Assembly: GCF_041381155.1 (NCBI RefSeq)
Contig: NC_091138.1
Span: 18,291,255-18,355,254, forward strand
From: Argopecten irradians
Lineage: Eukaryota; Mollusca; Bivalvia; Pectinida; Pectinidae
Length of the DNA stretch: 64,000 bases
Direction: 5' to 3'
Shown piece after piece: positions 37,801-43,365 of this stretch. Under the pieces are notes generated by a model. It was given only the letters and a program-made list of their open reading frames with translations, did no database searches and was not told the DNA's origin. The first letter of the stretch is position 1, and the number at the start of each line of letters is the position of its first letter. Both the position numbers and the translations under genes were made by a program.

Positions 37801-40533
37801 TGATTATGTTCACAAGGATCATTTTGATAATACTTGATTGATAAGAGAAATAAAACACCCACAAAATCACTCGTATCAATATTTCGAGAATTTACCTCCA
37901 TCATCCTAGAGTTACCAACATATAGAGGTTGGAAATGAATAATTTGAATTTATAGGTAAATTATTAATTCCATTGCCATACCTATAAAGTAGGATTACCG
38001 ATGTCTGTAATCAACATAAAGTGATGATCAAGGTTGTTGTTTATTACCTACCGTATACTAACATACATTAGCATAACATTAATTAGCGCTTTCCCGTATA
38101 ATATGGTGCGTTAAAATAAGATAAGCATTCATATAATAAGCAATAATAAAATGTAATATTACAAAATAAAGTACATTTTCAGAATCCGAATACTTACAAT
38201 GATTTTCTTTTTTAATTATCTAGGGCAGATATGACCCATTACTTTTACGACTACTACGTAGTTCCTTGGTGTCGTATGGGACCGTACATCGTCGGTATAG
38301 TAACCGGGTACATCATCTACCGGACTAACGGACAGTACAAAATACCGAAGGTAAAATTTTGTTTGTTTGTTTGATTAATTAACGTCCTATTAACAGCTAT
38401 GGTCATGTAAGGACGGCCTCCCATGTATGCAGTGCTTGTGTGTATGTTGTGCGAGGTGCGTGTTTTGGGAGACTGCGGTATATTCGTGTTGTCTTCTTGT
38501 ATAGTGGAACTGTTGCCCTTTTTATAGTGCTATATCACTGAAGCATGCCGCCGAAGACACCAAGCAACACACCCCACCCGGTCACATTATACTGACAACG
38601 GGCGAACCACTCGTCCCACTCCCGTTATGCTGAGCGCTAAGCAGGAGCAGACACTACCACTTTTATAGACTTTAGTGTGTCTCGGCCAGGGGACATAACC
38701 CAGAGCCTTCCTCACAGGGGCGAGCGCTCAACTAAAGGCCAAAATCCTCAATTCAGAAATTTGTTGTGTTTCCCGGTTTCGATAATATTTCAAACTGTAA
38801 CTAATTAAAAAACTGGAAACATTTGAGATTGGCCTTGACATTCCTCATAAAACGGAAGTGCCTAAATGTTGCAGTAGTCTAGAATACATATACTAACACT
38901 ACGTAATAAAGTTTGTATTAATTACACAAGGAAAAATGACAATAAAAATAGTGTAAATTTTCACTGCATTATGGGCTTCAAATTCAAATATTTTCATGAT
39001 TCTGATATTTTACTACTATATTGCAATTTATGACTCCATCAGGGAATCAACTTATTGATATGGATAGCTTTTGCCGTGACAGCCTGTCTGGTGGTGTATG
39101 GTATCAATGGCCCCGTCCATGGTCATACCTGGAGTAATGGTGTTAACGCCCTGTATAACGCCGTACACCGCTCTGTGTGGGGAATGTGTGTCTGCTGGGT
39201 TATCTTCGCCTGTGTCACCGGTAATGGAGGTAAGTTTTCTGACAAAGTTGTTTTATTTGTATTTTAACCATATGACACGATGGAAAATCATTTTTTACAA
39301 ACCAATATGAACATAGTACGTCCTTGAAATTATGTTTTTCATAATTGCATTATGATAACGCTAATTAATAGAAATTCGGTATTCACCACAGTGTAATAGT
39401 TGAATATTACGCAAACGCCACATGCAAATACAAATCAGGATTTTTTCAATCACAATGTATAATGTTACATATAGAACAATCATCTAACGACAAATATGAA
39501 AACTGTGATTAAAATTGATGAATTATGTTTTTTTTTCTGTAGAAATATTTACTTTTGTAAAAGTGAAATACTCATGTGCCTTATTTTAGACCGTGTGCAT
39601 TTGACGAATTCCTGACTGAACAATGGGAGAAACGTTTTTATAATGTGAAAAATCTTACGTTCGTTTTTCTTAATATGAAATTGAGTCCTATACAAAATAC
39701 AAAAAATCGTTTAATTTTTTCATGGCATGAATAATGAATTGGCACTTATCTTTGTATTCAATGTCGCTATAAAGTCGTTTGGCCATGTGATTAAAGAATT
39801 ACACCTGTTTTTCAAGGCATCATAAACGACTTTCTCTCGTGGAAGCTGTTCGTCCCTCTTGGTAGACTCAGCTACTGTATTTATCTGACACATCTACTCG
39901 TCATTTCGTATTACATACAGACCCTACGACAACCACTTTACGCAACAACTTTACAATTCGTAAGTAGTTTTAAACAGTATATCGAGATCAACTTCAATTC
40001 CTTATTCGTTTCGAAGTTAAGAACAAATGCAAATACAACTATTGTAAATATTTGCTTGTATTTCATTGTCGGGTATATCCATGTTCATTCTGGATACTGT
40101 CACAGCTTATTACATCTAGAATGTCTAAAATTGCAACATTTTATATATTGTATAATTACGTTTTACATTTCTATGTAACATTAATACACTTATTATAGTG
40201 CAATAAAGATATCACTGAACTATGTGATTTTATGAAAATTATGACTTACCGTTTATACTAGTCTTCTACAACACGCATTCAGCACACTTTATAGGGGGAT
40301 AGGGCTATCATTTAATGACATTCACTGTAGATATGACGCAACAGGTAATACAAATCTTTCACACAATATATTTCTCTTGATAGTAACAACTTTTTTTGTG
40401 TTTTATTTTCCAGACTTTCATATTCCTTGGATCATTGATGTTATCTATCCCTGTGTCCATCGTAGCCTCTTTGGCATTTGAAGCTCCAATGATGGCTCTT
40501 GAAAAAATCATCTTCAGGCGAAGCAAAAAATAA
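13247..40533 (+). CDS. nrf-6: NRF-6-like (nose resistant to fluoxetine) multi-pass membrane acyltransferase, 14 exons
   Basis: Exons 13247-13886, 20657-20805, 23612-23711, 26299-26472, 27986-28153, 29040-29133, 35637-35729, 36220-36382, 37268-37347, 37569-37688, 38224-38350, 39043-39229, 39817-39959 and 40414-40533 join in phase with GT/AG borders into 785 codons. The protein has a signal peptide (1-23), a Ser/Thr-rich linker with an AASSAN repeat (to about residue 105), an NRF domain (about 190-296, with GVCMPDSCT), and an acyltransferase-3 domain with many membrane segments. R390 and H401 form the R-X10-H motif known in that family (NGIRFISITW..LGHS). C. elegans NRF-6 and NDG-4 are reported to act in lipid or drug transport across epithelia; the substrate here is unknown. 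The start is the ATG before the signal peptide; a seven-codon upstream ORF begins at 13211. The symbol is a family-level call, not proven orthology. Confidence 0.93.
14191..14717 (+). repeat. SINE-like repeat, full length (best copy)
   Basis: It starts CCCTGCAGGTAGGGCGTTAG and ends CGTTAATAAATCAAACAAAC plus tail, 527 bp. Candidate A and B boxes (TTAGCGTTCAGCA, GGTTTGCCCG) lie mid-element rather than at the head, so the pol III promoter assignment is tentative. It lies in intron 1 of the NRF-6-like gene. Confidence 0.88.
14718..15033 (-). repeat. SINE-like repeat, reversed, with short forward fragment
   Basis: Positions 14718-14992 are the reversed 3'-to-middle part without the CAAA tail. Positions 14993-15033 (CTGGTTCGCCCATTGTCAGT onward) read forward. 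It is inserted against the tail of the preceding copy. Confidence 0.75.
15034..15308 (+). mobile_element. Family B-type pearl/HINE-like 3' end (truncated copy)
   Basis: It ends CAGGTGACAGTTAAGG, then TCCATGGGCTTCTTGTTT, the 3' terminus of family B. The two stretches CACCCATCTTAATTTAACTT and CACCAATCTTAATGCAACTG, about 130 bp apart, look like internal units. The 5' end is replaced by a SINE. Confidence 0.5.
15309..15586. other. Intron 1 DNA between two repeats
   Basis: No repeat or coding sequence recognised. Confidence 0.4.
16100..16820. other. AT-rich insert within family B element
   Basis: It separates two family B segments. Two related stretches near 16590 and 16650 (AATAATAATGAT..GAAGGAC) hint at an internal duplication. 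No termini could be defined. Confidence 0.35.
16982..17447 (+). repeat. Left arm of the foldback element
   Basis: It contains GGGGCCTGTGCTATGGCCA, the octamer CATGTCAATTATTAAC and GTGGACCGGTAAATTTGT, each found complemented in the right arm. Confidence 0.85.
19441..19942 (-). repeat. Right arm of the foldback element
   Basis: Complement of the left arm, with an extra ~35 bp near 19600-19640. Confidence 0.85.
20274..20656. other. End of intron 1 with two related palindromic stretches
   Basis: TTGTTGACGAAAACGTACTA near 20320 and TTGCTGACGAAAACGTGTTA near 20398 belong to a diverged doublet of about 80 bp. No further feature was recognised. Confidence 0.4.
20657..20805 (+). CDS. nrf-6: NRF-6-like exon 2
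   Basis: The acceptor is TTACAG|TG and the donor TTG|GTAAGT. The exon supplies MIDATGKLSSG, then NLFWSGSYDECL and QYCTATI. This is the middle of the NRF domain: the family pattern is a Met-Asp-Ala-x-Gly-Lys run followed by Gly-x-Tyr-x-x-Cys. It joins exon 1 in phase 1 and ends in phase 0. Confidence 0.92.
20881..21396 (-). repeat. SINE-like repeat, near full length, in intron 2
   Basis: It runs from TTTTGTTTGATTTATTAACG to ACAATTCTAACGCCCTACC. It is one of the least diverged copies. Confidence 0.88.
21706..23435 (-). mobile_element. Pearl/HINE-like element, family B, complete, in intron 2
   Basis: On the - strand it starts with the hairpin GGTCACCTGAGACGAAGTC and complement (23405-23433), then a GTCCGTCGTCGTGCG-like stretch. 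About four units of ~326 bp follow (AGGCTAATAATTCTAACC at 21991, 22317 and 22644, diverged near 22967). It ends CAGGTGACCGTTAAGG, then CCCATGGGCCTCTTGTTT. It is non-coding. Confidence 0.72.
21991..23340 (-). repeat. ~326-bp tandem array inside family B element
   Basis: Each unit contains GGATATGATATTAAAATGC, TTTGACTC.TTTCC and CCCTCCCCAGGGGGAAA. Later units are diverged. Confidence 0.85.
23612..23711 (+). CDS. nrf-6: NRF-6-like exon 3
   Basis: The acceptor AAATAG|GGGG and donor CCA|GTAAGT bound 33 codons plus one base. It encodes NLHLGVCMPDSCTAMEI, the last conserved cysteine block of the NRF domain (Cys-Met-Pro-x-x-Cys). Confidence 0.92.
23921..24371 (+). mobile_element. Pearl/HINE-like element, family D, short, in intron 3
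   Basis: It starts with the hairpin AGCTCGCCTATTCGAA, then GAATAGGGGGAGCT (23921-23950). Two units of 167 bp begin CACGTTAAAGTTTTTGAGCA (23989 and 24156). It ends GGATAGGCGAGC, then the hairpin GCTGTTCTCCAACAGC (24349-24364) and TCTTGTTTC. Confidence 0.7.
24372..25237. other. Intron 3 DNA with an unassigned open frame
   Basis: A 125-codon - strand frame at 24507-24884 (TVKSAIRPALYQGNYELR..PPCKVPKWYNFN) is the longest here. I do not recognise it and it has no splice or start context. A strongly diverged SINE middle lies near 25165-25225. Confidence 0.3.
25238..26298 (+). repeat. ~44-bp minisatellite of splice-acceptor-like units ending at exon 4
   Basis: About two dozen imperfect units read approximately TACAATGTGCTAATCTCTGT then GATCTGATATTTGTCCCCCT and ACAG. 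Each unit contains a pyrimidine tract followed by CTACAG, GTACAG or similar, which is a consensus 3' splice site. The last unit (TGTCTCCTATAGTACAG) supplies the acceptor of exon 4. Unit length varies slightly and several units are shortened. Confidence 0.85.
26299..26472 (+). CDS. nrf-6: NRF-6-like exon 4: first core membrane segment and cytoplasmic loop
   Basis: The phase requires the acceptor at TAGTACAG|TATGTGG, giving ICGVFGVLMLLSTLFDVLY, a membrane segment, then a charged loop rich in Lys, Glu and Pro. The acceptor is the last unit of the minisatellite at 25238-26298. A second AG lies 5 bp upstream (CTATAG at 26293) but does not keep the frame. Confidence 0.88.
26473..27366. other. Intron 4 DNA
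   Basis: A decayed family B-like 3' portion (AGTTTTGGAGAAGAAGTTAA near 27293) is the only recognisable content. Confidence 0.4.
27371..27727. mobile_element. TTAA-flanked MITE, copy 1, in intron 4
   Basis: Inverted ends AGATGCTCCACCGC and GCGGTGGAGCATCT are flanked by TTAA (27367-27370 and 27728-27731). TTAA target sites are typical of piggyBac- and Kolobok-type elements. It is 357 bp and non-coding. Confidence 0.82.
27986..28153 (+). CDS. nrf-6: NRF-6-like exon 5: R-X10-H acyltransferase motif
   Basis: This exon encodes GILAKLAMTFSVYTNGKKL, then LSAINGIRFISITWVV and LGHS. Arg and His are separated by ten residues, the motif known as essential in acyltransferase-3 proteins. The acceptor is TTAAG|GA and the donor TGC|GTAAGT. 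Confidence 0.93.
28447..28868 (+). repeat. SINE-like repeat with 7-bp flanking duplication, in intron 5
   Basis: Head CAGGTAGGGCGTTAGGATTG, tail AATTAATCAAACAAACAA. GTACAAG occurs at 28440-28446 and 28869-28875. About 90 bp around the candidate pol III boxes are missing. Confidence 0.85.
28935..29067 (+). repeat. 77-bp tandem duplication of the exon 6 acceptor and exon start
   Basis: TATCATATCACCTATTTACAG followed by AGAATCCTACTTTTATAAGA occurs with its exon start at 28963, and again with small changes at 29040. Both copies have a good acceptor. The upstream copy reaches a stop after about 15 codons, so the downstream copy is the functional one. Confidence 0.8.
29040..29133 (+). CDS. nrf-6: NRF-6-like exon 6
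   Basis: This exon encodes NPTFIREFISNWSSMPMV, then NALLSVDSFFTL, which continues in exon 7 as SGLLVSYLF. The acceptor TTTACAG is the second of two tandem copies 77 bp apart. The donor AAG|GTAGGT lies 12 bp before the inverted repeat of a DNA transposon. Confidence 0.9.
29142..29169 (+). repeat. Left TIR and TATA target copy of the intron 6 transposon
   Basis: TATA is followed by TGTGACGGCGAC...GGG. It matches the complement of 34719-34746 with one mismatch. Confidence 0.85.
29170..29948. other. 5' non-coding part of the intron 6 transposon
   Basis: No second gene was seen between the left TIR and the transposase start. Confidence 0.4.
29949..33398 (+). CDS. Transposon-encoded DUF7869-like protein, four exons, one early stop
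   Basis: The exons are 29949-31077, 31561-31710, 32038-32238 and 32752-33398, all in phase with GT/AG borders. The middle exons encode VDGAFHYSWDFAQVHFP, HFDNCSGQNKNN and GHTKFDPDWHFGVWK. The spaced Asp residues in an RNase H-like setting suggest a DDE transposase, and I recall these blocks from proteins labelled DUF7869. The N-terminal part is acidic (SSDSSEDECNYESDKSSDD). A cysteine pair (CTDLCNSCQIF) precedes the catalytic-like region. An in-frame TAA at 30321-30323 splits exon 1, so this copy is probably inactive. The frame stays open for about 750 bp after the stop, so the damage looks recent. Confidence 0.75.
33399..34718. other. 3' non-coding part of the intron 6 transposon
   Basis: AT-rich sequence between the transposase stop and the right TIR. 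An AATCGATTA-rich patch at about 33540-33610 is low-complexity. Confidence 0.4.
34719..34746 (-). repeat. Right TIR and TATA target copy of the intron 6 transposon
   Basis: CCCATTTTCGCCGTCGCC...CACA is followed by TATA. It is the complement of the left end. Confidence 0.85.
34983..35115 (+). repeat. 44-bp tandem repeat, three units, in intron 6
   Basis: AATTGTCAAGTTTTCAAAAC, then TGTTATTTATTGATTCAATT, starts at 34983, 35027 and 35071. The units are essentially identical, so the array is young. It lies outside the transposon. Confidence 0.9.
35637..35729 (+). CDS. nrf-6: NRF-6-like exon 7
   Basis: This exon encodes GLLVSYLFMKEMKREKG, then INWFMFYFHRFW, and completes SFFTLSG across the 6.5-kb intron. 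The FYFHRFWRLTPAYM run, finished in exon 8, is characteristic of the family. Confidence 0.92.
35730..36219. other. Intron 7
   Basis: No repeat or structure recognised. Confidence 0.5.
36220..36382 (+). CDS. nrf-6: NRF-6-like exon 8
   Basis: This exon encodes RLTPAYMLVLFLDMSLFRYL, then GPFWAKEG..CKDTWWTNLLYINNLY. The C-x-x-x-WW-x-N-LLY-I-N-N-hydrophobic signature is typical of NRF-6-like proteins. The donor is ATG|GTAAAT, phase 0. Confidence 0.93.
36383..37267. other. Intron 8
   Basis: A frame at 36840-37091 is open for 83 codons but has no family likeness or splice context. Nothing else recognised. Confidence 0.4.
37268..37347 (+). CDS. nrf-6: NRF-6-like exon 9
   Basis: This exon encodes CFGWAWYLANDMQFYVVSP and LLLVPLYL. 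The W-Y-L-A-N-D-M-Q-F-Y block is the most conserved element of the family. It has standard TTTCAG and GTAAGT borders. Confidence 0.95.
37569..37688 (+). CDS. nrf-6: NRF-6-like exon 10
   Basis: This exon encodes a membrane segment (SKKIGLFVNSLALLGITIAT) followed by a polar loop that ends SADNLM. The acceptor is TTTCAG and the donor AAT|GTAAGT. Confidence 0.9.
37689..38223. other. Intron 10
   Basis: AT-rich; nothing recognised. Confidence 0.5.
38224..38350 (+). CDS. nrf-6: NRF-6-like exon 11
   Basis: This exon encodes MTHYFYDYYVVPWCRMGPYI, then VGIVTGYIIY. The Y-x-x-P-W-x-R-x-x-P-Y-x-x-G pattern is typical of the family. A SINE-like repeat begins 10 bp past the donor. Confidence 0.94.
38361..38743 (-). 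repeat. SINE-like repeat starting 10 bp after the exon 11 donor
   Basis: The reversed tail GTTTGTTTGTTTGATTAATT starts at 38361, and the exon 11 donor is at 38351. The repeat is little diverged and ends in its own middle (GCTCAACTAAAGGCCAAAA), so it is 5' truncated. Confidence 0.87.
39043..39229 (+). CDS. nrf-6: NRF-6-like exon 12
   Basis: This exon encodes two hydrophobic stretches around WSNGVNALYNAVHRSVWG. Y-x-x-x-x-R-x-x-W-G-x-x-x-x-W is a conserved feature. The donor GGAG|GTAAGT is in phase 1. Confidence 0.93.
39230..39816. other. Intron 12
   Basis: Nothing recognised. Confidence 0.5.
39817..39959 (+). CDS. nrf-6: NRF-6-like exon 13
   Basis: This exon encodes GIINDFLSWKLFVPLGRLSY, then CIYLTHLLVISYY. 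The run F-L-S-W, P-L-x-R-L-S-Y, Y-L-x-H is the C-terminal signature of the acyltransferase domain. Confidence 0.95.
39960..40413. other. Intron 13
   Basis: Nothing recognised. Confidence 0.5.
40414..40533 (+). CDS. nrf-6: NRF-6-like exon 14 and stop
   Basis: This exon encodes the last membrane segment (FLGSLMLSIPVSIVASLAFE), then APMMALEKIIF and a basic tail RRSKK before TAA. The family usually ends with F-E-x-P-x-x-x-L-E-K, as here. Confidence 0.95.
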   Translation, partial: TFIFLGSLMLSIPVSIVASLAFEAPMMALEKIIFRRSKK

Positions 40534-40648
40534 AATTTCTAAATGAATGTCTTGTATGACATTGTAGGATGATGGATGGACATGGATGTTTGGGATTACA
40601 AAGTAAATCTTTCTACAGATTTTTTTTTTCTATTCCATTGTGCTCTAG

Positions 40649-40654
40649 AATAAA
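40649..40654 (+). promoter_or_regulatory. Polyadenylation signal AATAAA
   Basis: An AATAAA hexamer lies 116 bp after the NRF-6-like stop codon, a usual distance for a short 3' UTR. No other AATAAA was seen between the stop and this one. Confidence 0.55.
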
Positions 40655-41136
40655 ATTTAATTTCCTAATATGTTCACCTTTTCCTTTATATTTCACGAAA
40701 ATATTTGTTTAAGGTCATTTGACTTTTATCACAACGTATACAGTAGAAAACAAACTAAAAAACGTCTTTGGTGAAATACAAAAAAATCTTAAGCTGTCAG
40801 TTAAGACATTGTATAGTACGAAGTAGAAAATGTCATGTTCTGATATATTTATTACCACTGTGACCAAGCTAATCCTAGTTATATAAACAATTACACCTTT
40901 TCTATTTAGCATAAACTTTATGGTATTGCCTCCCTTACCACATTTGAATCTGGTAAGTAGAGTGACCATAGGTAGCAAAATGGGTTGAACAGATTTTATT
41001 ATTTTTGCGAATGGTTAAATGTCTCAGGGTCTTGGACAAGTGCAATTGGATACCAGATGTTTTGGACCTTATTTCGCGGAGTTATGGGCCTTTCATTAAC
41101 GAAAGCGGAGAATATGAATTCCACCGAATTGCTTGC
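40655..41136. other. 3' flank of the NRF-6-like gene
   Basis: AT-rich; no gene or repeat recognised before the family B element. Confidence 0.4.
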
Positions 41137-42068
41137 TTTGAGGTCACCTGAGACGAAGTCTCAAGTGGGCTATTCTAATCGCCTTTTTCCGTCGTCGTGC
41201 GTTTCTGCACAAACCTTCTAAGGCATAATGCCAATCAAACCTGTTAATTATATGGTCCCGTCCCCAAGGGGCTGTGGGAGAGGAAAGTATAATTAACTAA
41301 AAATTCAAAAATCTTCTTCTCCACTCACAAATGTAGTAGAATAAAAACTTTTCATAAATAGAAAGGTCTAAAGATTCTTTACAAAATTGGGTGATTTATA
41401 TGAACCTAGGGTTTCTTGTTTTCCCCTGGGGATGGGGGTAAGTTCACTAAAGTTTATATAGGGAAAACATACTTTTGAACATTATTTGGTCATTTGTTAC
41501 AAGAAATGAGTCGAATGTTGCCAGAATTATCAGTATGGGATGACCATTGAATCCTATTAACACATTTTCCAAAAGTGGTCAAATAGGCTTAAACTTCAAA
41601 AATCTTCTTCTGGAATTCTGGAAATGTTAGAAATACATACTTTTCATAGATAAAAAGGTCTTAGGTCCTTTACAAAAACTGTGAATTATATGCTAAACTG
41701 AGTATCATGACCCCCCCCCCCCCCGGGGAGGGGGTCAAGTTTACTAGTTTATATAGGGAAACACATTTATGGGCATTTTTTGCTCAATTTTCGTTGGAAA
41801 TGAGTCAAACTTGGTTAGAATTATTACCTGAGATAATAGTTTAACATGATATATCCATATTTGTCCTGGCCGACCCACTGGGGGCAGAGGGGCGCGGCCA
41901 ATAATGGATCAAATAGGCTAAAACTTCTAAAATTATTGAAATGGTAGAATGATATACTTTTTATAGATGGAAAGGTCTTAAGGTGTTTTATAAAAAAAAT
42001 ATGTATTATATATGACCATGGGGTTTTACATATCCTCTTGGGGATGAAGTCAAATTTACTATAGTTTA
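41137..42068 (+). mobile_element. Pearl/HINE-like element, family B, 3' truncated
   Basis: It starts AGGTCACCTGAGACGAAGTC, then CCGTCGTCGTGCG, and contains about two family B units with CCCCTGGGGATGGGG and a run of 14 C at 41710. A SINE-like repeat replaces the 3' end. Confidence 0.7.
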
Positions 42069-42364
42069 TATTGACAACGGACGAACCAGTCGTCCTACTC
42101 CCTGTATGCTGAGCGCTAAGCAGGAGCAGAAACTACCACTTTTATAGACTTTGGTGTGTCTCGGCCAGGGGACAGAACCCACAGCCTTCCTCACAGGGGC
42201 GAACGCTCAACTCAAGGCCAAAAGTGAGGCGATGCCAAGGGAGGCATTAGGAAAGATAAAGTCAGTTAGGAAGAAGAGAAAAGATAAGATCCTAAATTTA
42301 GTCGCCTTTTACGATCATGCAATAGGGGCAGCAGGTACAATTCTAACGCCCTACCTGCAGGGCC
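42069..42364 (-). repeat. SINE-like repeat, 5' half reversed
   Basis: It runs from TGACAACGGACGAACCAGTC to CTACCTGCAGGGCCATC, close to the consensus. Confidence 0.85.
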
Positions 42365-42545
42365 ATCATAGTGAAGAATTCTCAACATGCATTAGTACTA
42401 TAGTAGTGAACGATACCTTGATGGATGTTGAGGATTCTTATTATGGCACAGAAAGTGAATGTTACCTTGCCCTGCAGTGGTTGGAGATAAACCTGATGGA
42501 ACTGGATCTATATCCACATGTTTCATTTAGAATGGATACATTCTC
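42365..42545 (+). other. Open segment between two head-to-head SINE copies
   Basis: The frame reads EEFSTCISTIVVNDTLMD, then ESECYLALQWLEINLMELDL, and ends at a TAG in the next repeat. It looks like protein but matches no family I know. The frame also runs into the reversed SINE upstream, so the apparent 134-residue ORF is chimeric. Confidence 0.3.
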
Positions 42546-42882
42546 TGCCCTGTAGGTAGGGCGTTATAATTATACCTGCTGCCCCTATCACATGGTCGCA
42601 AAAGGCGACTAAATTTAGAATCTTGTCTTTTCTTTCTTTCTCACTTACTGACACCACCTCACTTTTGGCCTTCTTACTAGTTGCTTAGCGCATAGCATAC
42701 AGGGATTATATAACTGGTTCGCGCGTTGTCAATATAATATGACTAATTGAGACGTGTTGCTTGGTGTCTTCGGTGGCATTCTTCAGTGAACATGAAGATA
42801 CAACACGAATATATCAGTCTCCCAAACCACGCACTTAACACACCCCATACATGTTAATAGGACGTAAATTTGATTAAATAAA
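42546..42882 (+). repeat. SINE-like repeat, diverged
   Basis: Head GCCCTGTAGGTAGGGCGTTA, then middle and tail pieces with deletions, ending AGGACGTAAATTTGATTAAA. Confidence 0.75.
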
Positions 42883-42883
42883 C

Positions 42884-43015
42884 CAGGGAGGCCGTCCTTA
42901 CATATAACCATGATTGTTAAAAGGACGTTTAGCCTGTCGAAAAAGGCGACTAAATTTAGAATCTTATCTTATTTCTATTACCTAACTTCCTTTATAGGTG
43001 TCGCAGACTCACTTT
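42884..43015 (+). repeat. SINE-like repeat, two fragments
   Basis: GGGAGGCCGTCCTTACATAT..AAAAGGACGTTTA is a 3' piece. AAAAGGCGACTAAATTTAGA..CTCACTTTTG is a 5' piece. Confidence 0.65.
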
Positions 43016-43017
43016 TG

Positions 43018-43053
43018 TACGGTGGCTGATTTATGCCATTTCGTCTTTTCGTC
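43018..43053 (-). repeat. CGTCTTTTCG repeat, left remnant
   Basis: ACGGTGGCTGATTTATGCCA, then TTTCGTCTTTTCGTC, is the complement of the end of the copies at 51075-51312 and 51590-51835. The rest of this copy continues at 48155, beyond two insertions. Confidence 0.6.
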
Positions 43054-43057
43054 TTAA

Positions 43058-43363
43058 AGATGCTCCACCGCTAACAAATGGTATTTTTTCACTATCAAAA
43101 ACAGGAGCAGACGATTTAGTATTTTTCTTCAGTTACAAAAGTTACTCACTTTACACCATTGAACAGTTTGAGCTTCTAATTTTACTTCAAGTTAAATATA
43201 TGAAAAATAATTAATTGCATCTACTGATTGCGCATGCACCAAAGGCGAAATAAATTATTTCATATTATTTTTTGTGTTAATTAGGCATATATATACACGA
43301 TTAAACATCCATTATTGTTCAAAGGATGAATATCATTTATGCTCTCTTGGCGGTGGAGCATCT
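43058..43363. mobile_element. TTAA-flanked MITE, copy 2
   Basis: Ends AGATGCTCCACCGC and GCGGTGGAGCATCT, with TTAA on both sides (43054-43057 and 43364-43367). The interior is diverged from copy 1 and in the opposite direction. Confidence 0.82.
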
Positions 43364-43365
43364 TT

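Noticed and set aside
42151-42555. A 134-residue frame that looked like a gene
   Set aside because: Its first ~70 residues are reversed SINE sequence, also seen as frames at 13986-14321 and 51930 in other copies.
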